NCBI GenBank assembly: GCA_022702705.1 | Contig: CM040431.1 | Span: 32,077,936 to 32,141,935, forward strand | DNA: 64,000 nucleotides | Source of the DNA: Papilionanthe hookeriana x Papilionanthe teres | Taxonomy: Eukaryota > Streptophyta > Magnoliopsida > Asparagales > Orchidaceae | Direction of reading: 5' to 3' | Part shown: piece by piece, positions 36,861-47,302 of the stretch | Layout: every line of letters begins with the position of its first letter | Position numbering within the stretch: position 1 is the first letter of the stretch | Translations under genes and position numbers: made by a program | Notes under the pieces: generated by a model | Seen by the model: the letters and a program-made list of their open reading frames with translations, nothing else | What the model was told of the DNA's origin: nothing | Database searches by the model: none

Positions 36861-37128
36861 TCGTGGAGCTCGGGAGCCCTTAAGAACATGGAGCTCCTTT
36901 ATCCATCTCCTTCCACTCCCAATCCCCATTCATGAAGAAAGAGGTGGTCTATTAGTGAGTGACGTCATTTGTAAATATTCGTTTAGTCAAGACCAGTTCA
37001 TGAAAAATGTGTCTCCTCCATCAATTTTGACATGGTTGTTTCCATTTGAAGATTAGCCTCCCGAGCGATGGAATCCACCGTCTTGTCCATGTGGTGAGTC
37101 AACGAACCTTTGGGAACCCCACCAATCA

Positions 37129-37452
37129 TCAATCTCTCTCAACGTCCTTAGGGACCAGCAAATGGCCAAGTGCTTCTTTGCACCAAGTTGGAAAAGAAAG
37201 TTTCGTGAATGCCTCTAGAACAGAGGGTTGAGTTGCTTCCATAACCAGAGCATTGGTGATATGCCCGGTCACTTCTGCAATCAAACATCATGAGCTAGAA
37301 AAGGAATAAATCAATGAACTAAGAAAAATATATTATTTTATACCTATTAACAGATCCATCTCAGACGTGAGAAGGGTCTCACCAATAAGTGGTTCAACAA
37401 CTATCTGACTAGCCACACAGACCAAAGAGCACACCTTCGTGCGGTTGGACAT
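37129..37452 (-). pseudogene. Spliced gene fragment of unknown function, copy C
   Basis: On the minus strand, an ATG at 37,452 opens MSNRTKVCSLVCVASQIVVE and reads to 37,344. A 69-bp GT...AG intron follows (37,343-37,275; donor GTATAAAATA, acceptor GTTTGATTGCAG). After splicing, the frame continues EVTGHITNALVMEATQPSVL and GHLLVPKDVERD to stops at 37,131. Copy D has the homologous exons and intron, with the same phase-1 junction. I do not recognise the protein. An upstream exon-like block with SMEAMLKAFRISTE (37,780-37,850) is also shared with D. A deletion relative to D and the early stops make this copy a pseudogene. Confidence 0.6.
37275..37343 (-). other. 69-bp spliceosomal intron in the gene fragment, copy C
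   Basis: GTATAAAATAATATATTTTT at the donor side and TTTGATTGCAG at the acceptor side; AT-rich as plant introns are. The orthologous intron in D (62,156-62,230) is 75 bp, with a 6-bp difference just before the acceptor. Confidence 0.65.
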
Positions 37453-38559
37453 GGGTCATCACGACCTCCTGAACCTGTTGTTGCAAAAGCTGATGAGCCG
37501 GTCACTAGTTGATCGGATCCGAGGCAAAGATCGGTGCTCCAATGGTGTGCTCGTCAGTCCTGTCTTGACCTCACAAAATCATAACGAGTCCGGCAATTAG
37601 ATGGTCTCCTCCATCATTTCTTTATTTTGTACTACTTGCCTGATCAAATACCCTCTTCCAATCACTTTGACCCGACCAGCCATCCCGCACCCTCCGATGT
37701 TTTTCCCACCTATCAGCGTTCATCCAAGGGCATCTTCATTTTTTTCGATCCGGTACTATCGAGTTCCTTTTTCATCTCTCCTGGATGATAGATTTTTTCA
37801 GTCGAAATCCTAAAAGCCTTCAACATCGCTTCCATGCTCGTGAGTTATTTCCATTCATCATCACTATTGACTGTTAAAAACTGATTGAAGACTAAAAATT
37901 AAAAAATGGTGATGAAAAAGTGCTGCTCTCAATCTATTTATAAGGAATATGAGCACAAAATCGAATGAGTCAATTATTAGAAGTACTATTACGCGATAAA
38001 GAAGTTAATTTTTGCATTTAATTTGCTTTTTCTTATTGCAGCTTTCAATTTCAAAAAGTAAAAAAGTTGAGAAACTAAATAGGTATAAATAAAATGTAAA
38101 CATGAAATCTCAAGAAAATTCAATAGATTTTACTAAGTAGACACCAAAAGGACAACATCGAGAAAGTCAAAAAACAGAGGTGCCAAGTGTAATTCTTTTC
38201 AGTCAGAACCATGAGTCGACCAAACGAAAGCTCAACCAAATTAAATAACATGAGACACCCGATTCGTGGGACAGTCAGCTACAATAGCTATCTCAAAAGA
38301 TTCTGAGATTCTTAACAGAGATGGCCAAAAGGCACCCCAATATCCTTTCAATTCTCTGAGAAGGCCTCTTGTTTAAGGAGAGTTGTCTGCAAAATTATAG
38401 TGATACACTCTCTACTTGATGTTTCAAGTTCATTCTAAAGGCAAGAGGGCCTCTACCGAAGATTCTCTTGAAGAGGCCGACCGAAGACATTCTTGCCCAC
38501 CAACGATCATCAGACAACCAAATTACAACAATAGCATGCTATTAATTGCCTTCCCCTTT

Positions 38560-38871
38560 TTTAGTAGATATGAATACAAAATAGTGTTAATGTCAGTTAT
38601 AGATATTAAAATCTCAGAGTCAGTTATAAATATTAAATGATGCAATAATTAAATGTAACATTCCTATTAAAACAAGGGAAAATATGTAATTTTATTATAT
38701 ACCCATTTGAGTTATAAATAGGAGGTTATTTCTTCAAGAAAAGACTGTTGAATTTACTCTATGAGAACTCGTGTTATTGTGCACTATATTTCTCGCTCTC
38801 ACTCTATTCATCTCATATGTCAAATAATATATTCATTAAGTGTGATCCACAAGCTAGTTTTGGATTCAACA
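38560..38871 (+). promoter_or_regulatory. LTR-like promoter end with TATA box, copy C
   Basis: GAGTTATAAATAGGAGG (TATA at 38,713-38,720) is followed by AAAAGACTGTTGAATTTACT, a pyrimidine-rich stretch and TTTTGGATTCAACA ending at 38,871. Copy D is nearly the same (TATA at 63,616-63,622, end at 63,783). The layout TATA - leader - ..CAACA suits the right half of an LTR on the plus strand. No PBS follows in either copy: the next bases are CA repeats. Confidence 0.5.
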
Positions 38872-38897
38872 CACACACACACACACTGTGTGTGTTT
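38866..38897. repeat. (CA)n/(TG)n self-complementary tract
   Basis: About nine CA units are followed directly by CTGTGTGTGT, which can pair back on the CA run. Copy D has expanded both parts separately (63,781-63,822). Confidence 0.75.
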
Positions 38898-39105
38898 ATG
38901 CACGTTTAAAAAAGAGAAGGAGAAATGAAAAAGAGAAGGAGGGAGGAGGGGAAAGAATCATAATTTGGATCTCTGATATTTTTGGGCAGTAAAACTAGCC
39001 TCGCCTTAGAGTAGATGGATAATTAATATGCTATCAATAAAATTTCATCATCTGACAATAATCTCAAGGCATAACACAAATATCGAGATAATTTTTTTGA
39101 GCAAT

Positions 39106-40454
39106 GAACGTTCAAACTTGAATAAAAAAAATGTCTAGAACATCAATTTCAATAAAATTACAATAAAACTGATCGGTTTGATGAGACAAACCCAATAATA
39201 CCAAAATTGGTCCAATCCGAGTCTAATCAATTCCGATCAAGCCAATAAATCACTTTTAGAAGCTTTTCTTGCATAATTGAAATGTTAAACAAGTTCGAAA
39301 TCTGATAAGCTTTAATTTGAAATGAGCATCTTGGACATTCAAATCAAATGAGCCCAAGATCACTCAATTCTGATATCATTAACACACTCAAAAATTCATC
39401 GAACGTTGTATGAGTTCCTTTCTTATTTAGAAAGAGGCCTTTCATTGTCTCCATAAATAAAGCCTTGTCCCTTTTTTGAGTGGAGATCTAGGCCTTGAGC
39501 TAGAAGAGGATTGCAGTTTAGAGGATTTGAAGTTTAACGTTACTTCTGCACCGAAGATCTGCAGCCACCATCAACTACCACTTGTCAGCCACCGTTGACC
39601 ACGACAGACCGTCTCTAACTCAAGGTCAAGATTTGCATTGATACAGAAGCACGAAACCTTATACAGAACAGTGTGCCACACAGAACATTGTGCCAACCTA
39701 AAAAACTATGTTTCGAAGCTCCAACAACTAAACCCCACAACAATCGCTCCCTACTGTGGGGCTAGGGTTGTCAACTAAACCCTACAACAATGGCTCCCTA
39801 CTGTAGGGTTATGGTTGTTAACAATTTGATTTTTGGATGATTAGGGGTTAGCTAAAAATCAGCTTAAAAAAAATTCGATAAAAAATTTTAGCTTGTAGCT
39901 CAGGTTGTTTATTTCAATCCAAGCCAAAATTTGAATCAATTTTGAGTGATTAACGTTCTTCGAGCTAAATTTGTGAAATTTACATCCCTAACATCACTAC
40001 TACTATTAACGATTCGATTTCGAGCCGACCTTTGGTCGTTTTGATATCAACCCAAAAAAAATTTGATTCAAAATTTTGACTTGTAGCTGGACTTGTTTAT
40101 TTTGAGCCTATCTCAATTCGAGCCAAAATTGGAATCAATTTCTAGTGATTAATGACCTTCGAGCTAAATTCATAGCCCTTTGTGGGATGAAGAGCTCTTT
40201 TGTGCATGAACATTGAGAAATCGTGTAATCCTTTCCAGTCTGGGATCAATGGGTTCTGCGTGTAATCATCAACTCATAGTGAAACAATTCAACTAGATTA
40301 TGCCCCTTAATTTTTTTCATTTCCAAGTTTTTCATATGAAAATCTTTGGTGTTTTTATCATTCATTTTTATTACTTGAGTGTGTGTTAGGTTCTCATGTA
40401 ATGCTAAGGCAACAATTTACTACTCTATTATCACAAATTTTCTAGCACACATCA
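39106..40454 (+). repeat. LTR family L, copy 1 (degraded)
   Basis: It shares with copy 2 the ordered phrases CACTTTTAGAAGCTT, TCTGATAAGC, TGAGCCCAAGATCA, a TATA-like TCCATAAATAAAGCC (~39,451), CTAGAAGA-GGATTGCAG, GTGTAATCCTTTCCAG, TGAGTGTGTGTTAG and the end TCTAGCACACATCA at 40,454. It is longer than copy 2 because of internal duplications: CAACAATCGCTCCCTACTGT / CAACAATGGCTCCCTACTGT (~39,740 and ~39,792) and TAGCTTGTAGCTCAGGTTG / TGACTTGTAGCTGGACTTG (~39,889 and ~40,077). No PBS follows. Confidence 0.65.
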
Positions 40455-40849
40455 TAACTAATGTTCATAAATCTTCTGCTTTAACATATTATTTTTATTA
40501 AAATATTAACATTACAACTTTTATATGAAAAATATGTAACCTTGAATTTTCTTTGTTATGCTCTATTCCTACTGTCAAAAAGATTTTTGTATCGTACAAT
40601 TTCACAAAATTTCTCCTATACTGATCATATTTATATTCCTTTTTAAAATATAATTATATAAGAGTCATTCCAATTAATCTTTAATTTTATTAAATTACTA
40701 TGTTGGCATTAATCATTAAAAATTTATTTAATATAATATTAAATTTTAACTTTTATCACAAATTTTATTAAACCTTAACATAAATAATAATAATAGTAAT
40801 TACTATTAGTAACACACCATCACTAAATTTTCATCGGTCGACATAAATT

Positions 40850-41859
40850 TCAAGCTACATTCAGACCTCAATTAAAAATCAATCAAAACTCAAATTTCAT
40901 CAAACATATAGTCAAACTGCTTGGCTTGACAATATGAACTTAATGACAGCAAAGTTGTCCAATCTGAGTCAAATTAAGCCGAGATTAAACTATTAAGCCA
41001 TTTTTAGAAGCTTCTAGTGCTCATTCAAAAGTATAAATAGAATTCAAATCTGATAAGCTAGCCGAATCAATGTTATTGATGACATGAATTCAATGAGCCC
41101 AAAATCAGTTATTTCTAACATTGCTAAGGCACTAAAATGTCCAAAGAACGTCTTCTGATCGAGGAGATCTTACTGGGTCGTCTGATGGAGTGGTCCAGAT
41201 TCATTCCTTATTCTTTGGGATGTATCTCCCGGGCTCTATAAATAGAGCTCTGCCTCTTTCTTGAAAGGAGGCCAAACCTTAGACTAGAAGAAAATCAGAG
41301 CTTAGAGGAAAAATGAGTTGAAGTCTAGTGAGAGCCACATCAAAGGTCCAACGAATGCAATCCTCTTTGGTAGCCGTCGACCACGGTTAAACACCACTCA
41401 CTAGTCGCTTTTAACCACTATTTGCAATGAAACCCTTACAGAATTATAGTGTTAGTGTTGAATTCGGGATTGCATTGTAGAACATCAAAACACTCGACAG
41501 TGCAATACATCATACTGAACAATGTGCAACGACACTCCTCGAAGATGATATACTAAAGTTCTAGCAACTACTAGTGATTGTAATCACTTGGATCACATTG
41601 CAACAAACATTGTACCTCGAGGAACTATGTAATCCTTTCCAGCCTGTGGGATAAGGACTTGTACGTGCATTCACTTATTCATAGTGGATTGTTCTAACTT
41701 GGCTAGGCCTTATGGTCATTTCCCTTTCCTGGTTTTCCATGAAAAAATTTGTAGTTTCTCTACATGTAACTTTTATTATCTGAGTGTGTGTTGAATTTTC
41801 ATGCAATGTTAAGATGGTAATTCATTACTCTGCCTCCTTGAATTCCTTAGCACACATCA
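40850..41859 (+). repeat. LTR family L, copy 2, with TATA box
   Basis: It contains a clear TATA box (CTCTATAAATAGAGCTC at ~41,234), then the shared leader and ends TTAGCACACATCA at 41,859. The final part (TTTTCCATG-AAAA, GAGTGTGTGTTGA, TCATGCAATG) matches copies 1 and 3. A PBS follows at once, which fixes the LTR end and the plus-strand orientation. The internal region is lost within ~100 bp. Confidence 0.72.
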
Positions 41860-41860
41860 G

Positions 41861-41870
41861 TTTGGTATCG
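41861..41870 (+). other. Primer binding site after LTR L copy 2
   Basis: TTTGGTATCG after the LTR end corresponds to the initiator Met-tRNA PBS TGGTATCAGAG; only the first ~7 bases match. Confidence 0.6.
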
Positions 41871-41954
41871 TATATGAGAAGAACAATCTCACAACTAAAG
41901 CACTTATGAAACGTGCTAAATGACCACCATATGTAACAGTCATAACAATGAAGC

Positions 41955-42140
41955 ATAATGATTCATAATGAATTGTTTTGACTGGGCTAAGGCCTATTGA
42001 TTTTGCCCTTTCCTCATTTTCCACGTGAAAACTTCTGGTGTATCTATCTGTCACTTTCATTATCTATATGGTGTTGTATTTTCACGTAATGCTAAAAGTA
42101 TAATTTATTCCTTTCATGGTGAATTCTCTAGCACGCATCA
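41955..42140 (+). repeat. LTR family L, copy 3 (3' end only)
   Basis: From TTCATAATGAATTGTTTTGA to TCTAGCACGCATCA this matches the last ~185 bp of copies 1 and 2, including CATTTTCCACGTGAAAACTT and GTATTTTCACGTAATGC. It is followed directly by an (ATT)n tract. Confidence 0.7.
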
Positions 42141-42195
<55 letters not shown>

Positions 42196-42196
42196 G
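42141..42196. repeat. (ATT)n microsatellite
   Basis: About 18 ATT units abutting the CA end of LTR L copy 3. Confidence 0.97.
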
Positions 42197-42440
42197 TGGG
42201 ATTTACAAGTATACCACCCAATTCATATATAATTATATATCTCACACCTAAACTATATTATTTATATTTATCCTTTTCAAATCTTCACACACATCATAAA
42301 TTTTATTATTTTAACTTCTAAAAAGTGAAATACACTGTTTCATATATGTAAAAGATTAAGATGAGATATATATAAAAATTAAAATATAGGTATTAAATAT
42401 ATACATACATAGAAATTAAGTGGTATAATAAATTACTAGT
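42197..42440. repeat. Palindromic foldback element, ACCACCCAATT family
   Basis: The left end has AAGTATACCACCCAATTCAT and the right end TAGAAATTAAGTGGTATAAT, inversely related. Between them, TTTAACTTCTAAAAAGTGAA marks the turn-around, as in the copy near 7.3 kb. A partial third member (CATATGCCACCCAATTTTT) is carried in each unit of the tandem array, e.g. 44,325-44,343. Confidence 0.55.
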
Positions 42441-42523
42441 AATTCACGCTCTTCTATCTTAATGATAAAAGAGTATAAATTTTAAGTCTTTAATTACTGA
42501 AGTATATTGATTAAAACCAGGTA

Positions 42524-42830
42524 TGTTAGGTATGGCTCACATACCAGAAATTTGGAGTCTCTTGGAATAAAGAAGTGTCTCCTGGTGAAAAGGAATATCT
42601 CTTAGAATTAAGTGGGTTCGGGGGAGCGATGACGTTTTAGTAATTTATTCATAGGTTTTATCTATAAATAGATGTGTAACCCTATGAGTATGTGAACCGA
42701 ACTTGTAACTCCTCTGAAATAGTGAATTCGTCGTTCTGCTTCCGAGGATGTAGGCATCCTTGTCGAACCTCGTTAAATCTCTGTGTTCTTCTTCTTGGAT
42801 TTTTTTTTTCCTCAGCCAATTGCGATTCAC
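42524..42830 (+). repeat. 5' LTR of the non-autonomous element (single copy)
   Basis: TATA box at about 42,663 (CTATAAATAGATGTG). This LTR lies outside the amplified unit and is more diverged from the four downstream LTR copies than these are from each other (e.g. GAGCGATGACG versus GAGCGAGGGCG). Confidence 0.75.
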
Positions 42831-43704
42831 AAATGCTTCCCTCGCCGAACTCCTCGGCTAACTTCTCTGAGCTGCTGAATTCCTCAGTTTGTCGCATAAG
42901 CATTTTGCAACAGGTGGAGTTTGGTTCCGGTGAATAGGAACCTGGTTTTGCGAACAGAGGAGTTTGGCCATTGGAGTTTGCAAGTTTTTTGCAGATGATT
43001 TTGCGATAGGTGAATTGCGACAAAAGCAAAGCACAGTTCGCAAGTTCGTTGCAAGTGATTTTGCAACAGGTGAAGTTTGATTACAGCGAATATGAACCAT
43101 TTTTTTCGAACAGTGCAGTTCGGCCAGAAAGCAGTCCGCAGAAGCAGTTCAGCGGCAGAAAGGTTCCAAAGGCGCGACAGTCGCACGAAACAGGTGGAGC
43201 GGTGGCGGTTCCTGCAGTTCTTCGAGTCATGACGGTTCGTAGGGGCGTGCTTCTAGTTCACAGGGGGTGTCACGACGATTCGCGATTGCTTGCGGGAAGA
43301 CGTTCGACGAGGTGGAGTTCTTGAACATGAAAGGAGGCTGTCGCGTGGTTTGTCAGTTTCACAGAGGAGAGGAGTTTGTGTGTTGTTATCGCGAAGCCTT
43401 ACTTTGCCAACAGAGGAGTTCGACCAGCTAAATTCGTCAGTTTGTCGCATGAGGATTTGCGACAGGTGGAGTTCGGCAGAATGCAGGAAACAAGCAGCCG
43501 TGAGTATTCGCGAACAGGGGTTTCGCGGAGGTATTCCGTTTATAGGCACGAAGGAATTTGGAGCTCGCGAGACAGCAGTCGACCGAGGTGCTGTTGCGAA
43601 CAGGATAAGTGTTGTAATTGGCATGGTTGACCAACCCACTATGGTGTAAGAAACTCCATGAAGCATTTCTCCTAAGAGGCTGAATATTCGCCAAGGTGGA
43701 GATT

Positions 43705-43776
43705 TGTTAGGTATGGCTCATATACCGGGTGATGCATTTCTCCTAAGGGACTAGATTTTTGCCAAAGTGGAGATTT
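43705..43776. repeat. 71-bp direct duplication of PPT and LTR start
   Basis: CCAAGGTGGAGATTTGTTAG at about 43,691 and CCAAAGTGGAGATTTGTTAG at about 43,762 double the PPT plus the first ~20 bases of the LTR. The duplication is present in all four units, so it predates the amplification. Confidence 0.8.
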
Positions 43777-44595
43777 GTTAGGTATGACTCATATACCGAA
43801 AATTTGGAGTCTCTTGGAATAAAAAGGTGTCTCCTGGTGAAAAGAAATATCTCTTCGAATTTAGTGGGTTGGGGGAGCGAGGGCGTTTTAGTAATTTATT
43901 CGTAAGTTTTATCTATAAATAGATGTGTAACCCTATGGGTATGTGAACCGAACTTGTAACTCCTCTGAAATAGTGAATTCGCCGCTCTACTCCCGAGGAT
44001 GTAGGCATCTTTGCCGAACCTCGTTAAATCTCTGTGTTCTTCTTCTTGGAATTTTATTTTCTTTGTCCTAAATTGCACAAAAAGGTACAATATCTCAAAT
44101 TTATATGATATTTTCTTAATAGCATGAGACTAAAAATTTATAAATTACATCGGGACGGCCTCACAGAGAGAATTTCTATGGCATTATCTCAAATTATTAT
44201 GACAATTGGCTTCACACAGTATTTCTATGACATACATCTCAAATTAAATTTAATATTCATAATTTATCTTTATTCAAAATTTAATTAGAATTTTTGAACT
44301 AAAATTATGGGTATTTGCATACATATGCCACCCAATTTTTAATATATTTTATATATAGCACTCAATATTTCAATATTACATACGTGCTACTCAATTATTC
44401 AATCATATTACTCTGCCTTCCGACCTAATTGAGAAGGCAAAGATGAGAATGTGGCGTACAAAGACCTCTAAAACTCTCTTCTTTCTCCTCCTTTAACCTC
44501 ACTTCTCGAAAGGTAGCAACGGGATCACGAAGATTGTTGTACTTATAGCCTATTCATAATTGGGGGTAATTTAGTCTTTTTACTTTTTTTACTTG

Positions 44596-44650
44596 TATTC
44601 CCCAACTCTCCTCTATAAAAGAGACCTAGGATTCATGCGAGGGTAAAATG
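44596..44650 (+). promoter_or_regulatory. TATA-containing promoter-like segment in the amplified flank
   Basis: CTCTCCTCTATAAAAGAGAC (TATA at ~44,614) is followed by CTAGGATTCATGCGAGGG. The segment is kept in all four units (also ~46,795, ~48,976, ~51,163). It looks like a core promoter of an older LTR or gene in the flank, but no coding sequence follows. Confidence 0.35.
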
Positions 44651-45123
44651 GTGAGAATGGTGAGATTTAATGCCTATTCTTTTTATGATGTGAATATGAT
44701 CAACACAAGATTGTGGGGATCAATATTCTAATTTAAAAACCTGATGTACTAAGCCAAAACTAAAAAGAATCGATGGAAATTCATATGAGATACATGGAAC
44801 AATACAAGAAGACCATCCCAAAGCTGGAACAAACTGAACTAAAGGTAGAATCTGGCGGTAAAATGGATGGATGGAGATAAACCTTGACCCAATGCTCAAC
44901 GCAAACATAAAAGTTGGTATAAGACCTTCACTCTATGCTTGACGTGAGGAAAGAACCTTGGTACAATGGTAGACACCACAAACTAGGTGGAAATCCGCTT
45001 GATAAGTCGGGGATGAACTCTTTAGGTGATGGCCAAGAGTTCTGTTGGAGTCATAAGGAAACTTAAGAAAATAGCCACATGCAACTTTTTGTCAAAATCC
45101 AAAGTCTTCCATTCTTATTTGAA

Positions 45124-47302
45124 CAGAGGAGTTTGGCCATTGGAGTTTGCAAGTTTTTTGCAGATGATTTTGAGATAGGTGAATCGCGACAGAAGCAAAG
45201 CACAGTTCGCAAGTTCGTTGCAAATGATTTTGCAACAGGTGAAGTTTGGTTACAGCGAATATGAACCATTTTTTGCGAACAGTGCAGTTCGGATGGGAGC
45301 AGTTCGGACGGGAAGCAGTCCGCAGAAGCAGTTCAGCGGCAGAGCGGTTCCAAAGGCGCGACAGTTCGCGCGGAACAGGTGGAGCGGTGGCGGTTCCTGC
45401 AGTTCTTCGAGTCATGACAGTTCGTAGGGGCGTGCTTCTAGTTCACAGGGGGTGTCGCGACGATTCGCGATTGCTTGCGGGAAGACGTTCGACGAGGTGG
45501 AGTTCTTGACCAGGAAAGGAGGTTGTCGCGTGGTTTGTCAGTTTCACAGAGGAGAGGAGTTTGTGTGTTGTTATCGCGAAGCCTTGTTTTGCCAACAAAG
45601 GAGTTCGACCAGCTAAATTCGTCAGTTTGTCACATGAGGATTTGCGACAGGTGGAGTTCGGTAGAATGCAGGAAGCGAGCAGCCGTGAGTATTCGCGAAC
45701 AGGGATTTCGCGGAGGTATTCCGCGTATAGGCATGAAGGAATTCGGAGCTCGCGAGATAGCAGATCGGCCGAGAGTGCTCGTTGCTAACAGGATAAGTGT
45801 TGTAATTGGCATGGTTGACCAACCCACTATGGTGTAAGAAACTCCATGAAGCATTTCTCCTAAGAGGCTGAATATTCGCCAAGGTGGAGATTTGTTAGGT
45901 ATGGCTCATATACGGGTGATGCATTTCTCCTAAGGGACTAGATATTTGCCAAAGTGGAGATTTGTTAGGTATGACACATATACCAAAAATTTGGAGTCTC
46001 TTGGAATAAAGAGGTGTCTCCTGGTGAAAAGAAATATCTCTTGGAATTTAGTGGGTTGGGGGGAGCGAGGGCGTTTTAGTAATTTATTCGTAGGTTTTAT
46101 CTATAAATAGATGTGTAACCCTATGGGTATGTGAACCGAACTTGTAACTCCTCTTAAATAGTGAATTCGCCGCTCTACTCCCGAGGATGTAGGCATCTTT
46201 GCCGAACCTCGTTAAATCTCTGTGTTCTTCTTCTGGAATTTTATTTTTTTTGTCCTAAATTGCACAAAAAGGTACAATATCTCAAATTTATATGATATTT
46301 TCTTAATAGCATGAGACCAAAAATTTATAAATTACATCGGGACGGCCCCACAGAGAGAATTTCTATGGCATTATCTCAAATTATTATGACAATTGGCTTC
46401 ACACAGTGTCATAGCATCTCAAATTAAATTTAATATTCATAATTTATCTTTATTCAAAATTTAATTAGAATTTTTGAACTAAAATTATGGGGATTTGCAT
46501 ACATATGCCACCCAATTTTTAATATATTTTGTATATAACACTCAATATTTCAATATTACATACGTGCTACTCAATTATTCAATCATATCACTCTGCCTTC
46601 CGACCTAATTGGGAAGGAAAAGATGAGAATGTGGCGTACAAAGACCTCTAAAATTCTCTTCTTTCTCCTCCTTTAACCTCAATTCTCGAAAGGTAGCAAC
46701 GGGATCACGAAGATTGTTGTACTTATAGCCTATTCATAATTGGGGGTAATTTAGTCTTTTTACTTTTTTTACTTGTATGCCCCAACTCTCCTCTATAAAA
46801 GAGACCTAGGATTCATGCGAGGGTAAAATGGTGAGAATGGTGAGATTTAATGCTTATTTTTTTTATGATGTGAATATGATCAACACAAGATTGTGGGGAT
46901 CAATATTCTAATTTAAAAACCTGATGTACTAAGCCAAAACTAAAAAGAATCGATGGAAATTCATATGAGATACATGGAACAATACAAGAAGACCATCCCA
47001 AAGTTGGAACAAACCGAACTAAAGGTAGAATCGGCGGTAAAATGGATGGATGGAGATAAACCTTGACCCAACGCTCAACGCAAACATAAAAGTTGGTATA
47101 AGACCTTCACTTTATGCTTGACGTGAGGAAAGAACCTTGGTACAATGGTAGACACCACAAACGAGGTGGAAATCCGCTTGATAAGTCGGGGATGAACTCT
47201 TTGGGTGATGGCCAAGAGTTCTGTTGGAGTCATAAGGAAACCTAAGGAAATAGCCACATGCAACTTTTTGTCAAAATCCAAAGTCATCCATTCTCATTTG
47301 AA
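45124..47302. repeat. Array unit 2
   Basis: Contains LTR 45,963-46,268. It has the extra GGGAGCAGTTCGG segment (~45,293) and a small private deletion after CACACAGTGTCATAG (~46,405). Confidence 0.9.

Larger units (their letters stand above)
33590..39020 (+). repeat. Repeat family R, copy C (most complete)
   Basis: In order: tandem leader (33,590-34,130), AT-rich core (34,140-35,330), TTCG-rich insertions and a (TA)n tract (35,350-35,830), tRNA-like segment, hairpin, GGTGG block (36,410-36,860), minus-strand gene fragment with intron (36,880-37,860), and an LTR-like right end with TATA box (38,560-38,871) followed by a short unique tail shared with copy D (CAGTAAAACTAGCCT-like and AATCTCAAGGCATAA, 38,985-39,077). 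This is the fullest copy and defines the family. Confidence 0.85.
42524..44082 (+). mobile_element. 1.56-kb non-autonomous LTR element (TRIM/LARD-like)
   Basis: The left LTR starts TGTTAGGTATGGCTC at 42,524 and runs to about 42,830; the right LTR runs from 43,776 (or 43,705, see next) to 44,082. The 5-bp AGGTA stands on both sides (42,519-42,523 and 44,083-44,087). Each LTR has a TATA box (CTATAAATAGATGTG), a shared GAACCTCGTTAAATCTCTG leader and a T-rich end. The ~0.95-kb internal part is GC/CpG-rich, non-coding and built of diverged GCGACAGGTGGAGTTCGG-like words. A copia-type PPT (CCAAGGTGGAGATT) precedes the right LTR. A PBS could not be identified and the end is not a clean CA, so the exact 3' border is approximate. 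Confidence 0.75.
42955..45123. repeat. Array unit 1
   Basis: Contains LTR 43,776-44,082. It lacks ~20 bp (ATGGGAGCAGTTCGGA) that units 2-4 carry after CAGTGCAGTTCGG, and keeps TCATATACCG at the LTR start where the others have CATATACCA. Confidence 0.9.

Noticed and set aside
36766..37056. 96-codon plus-strand frame over the GGTGG block and gene fragment
   Set aside because: It is antisense to the spliced minus-strand fragment shared by C and D, and is not conserved as a frame between them.
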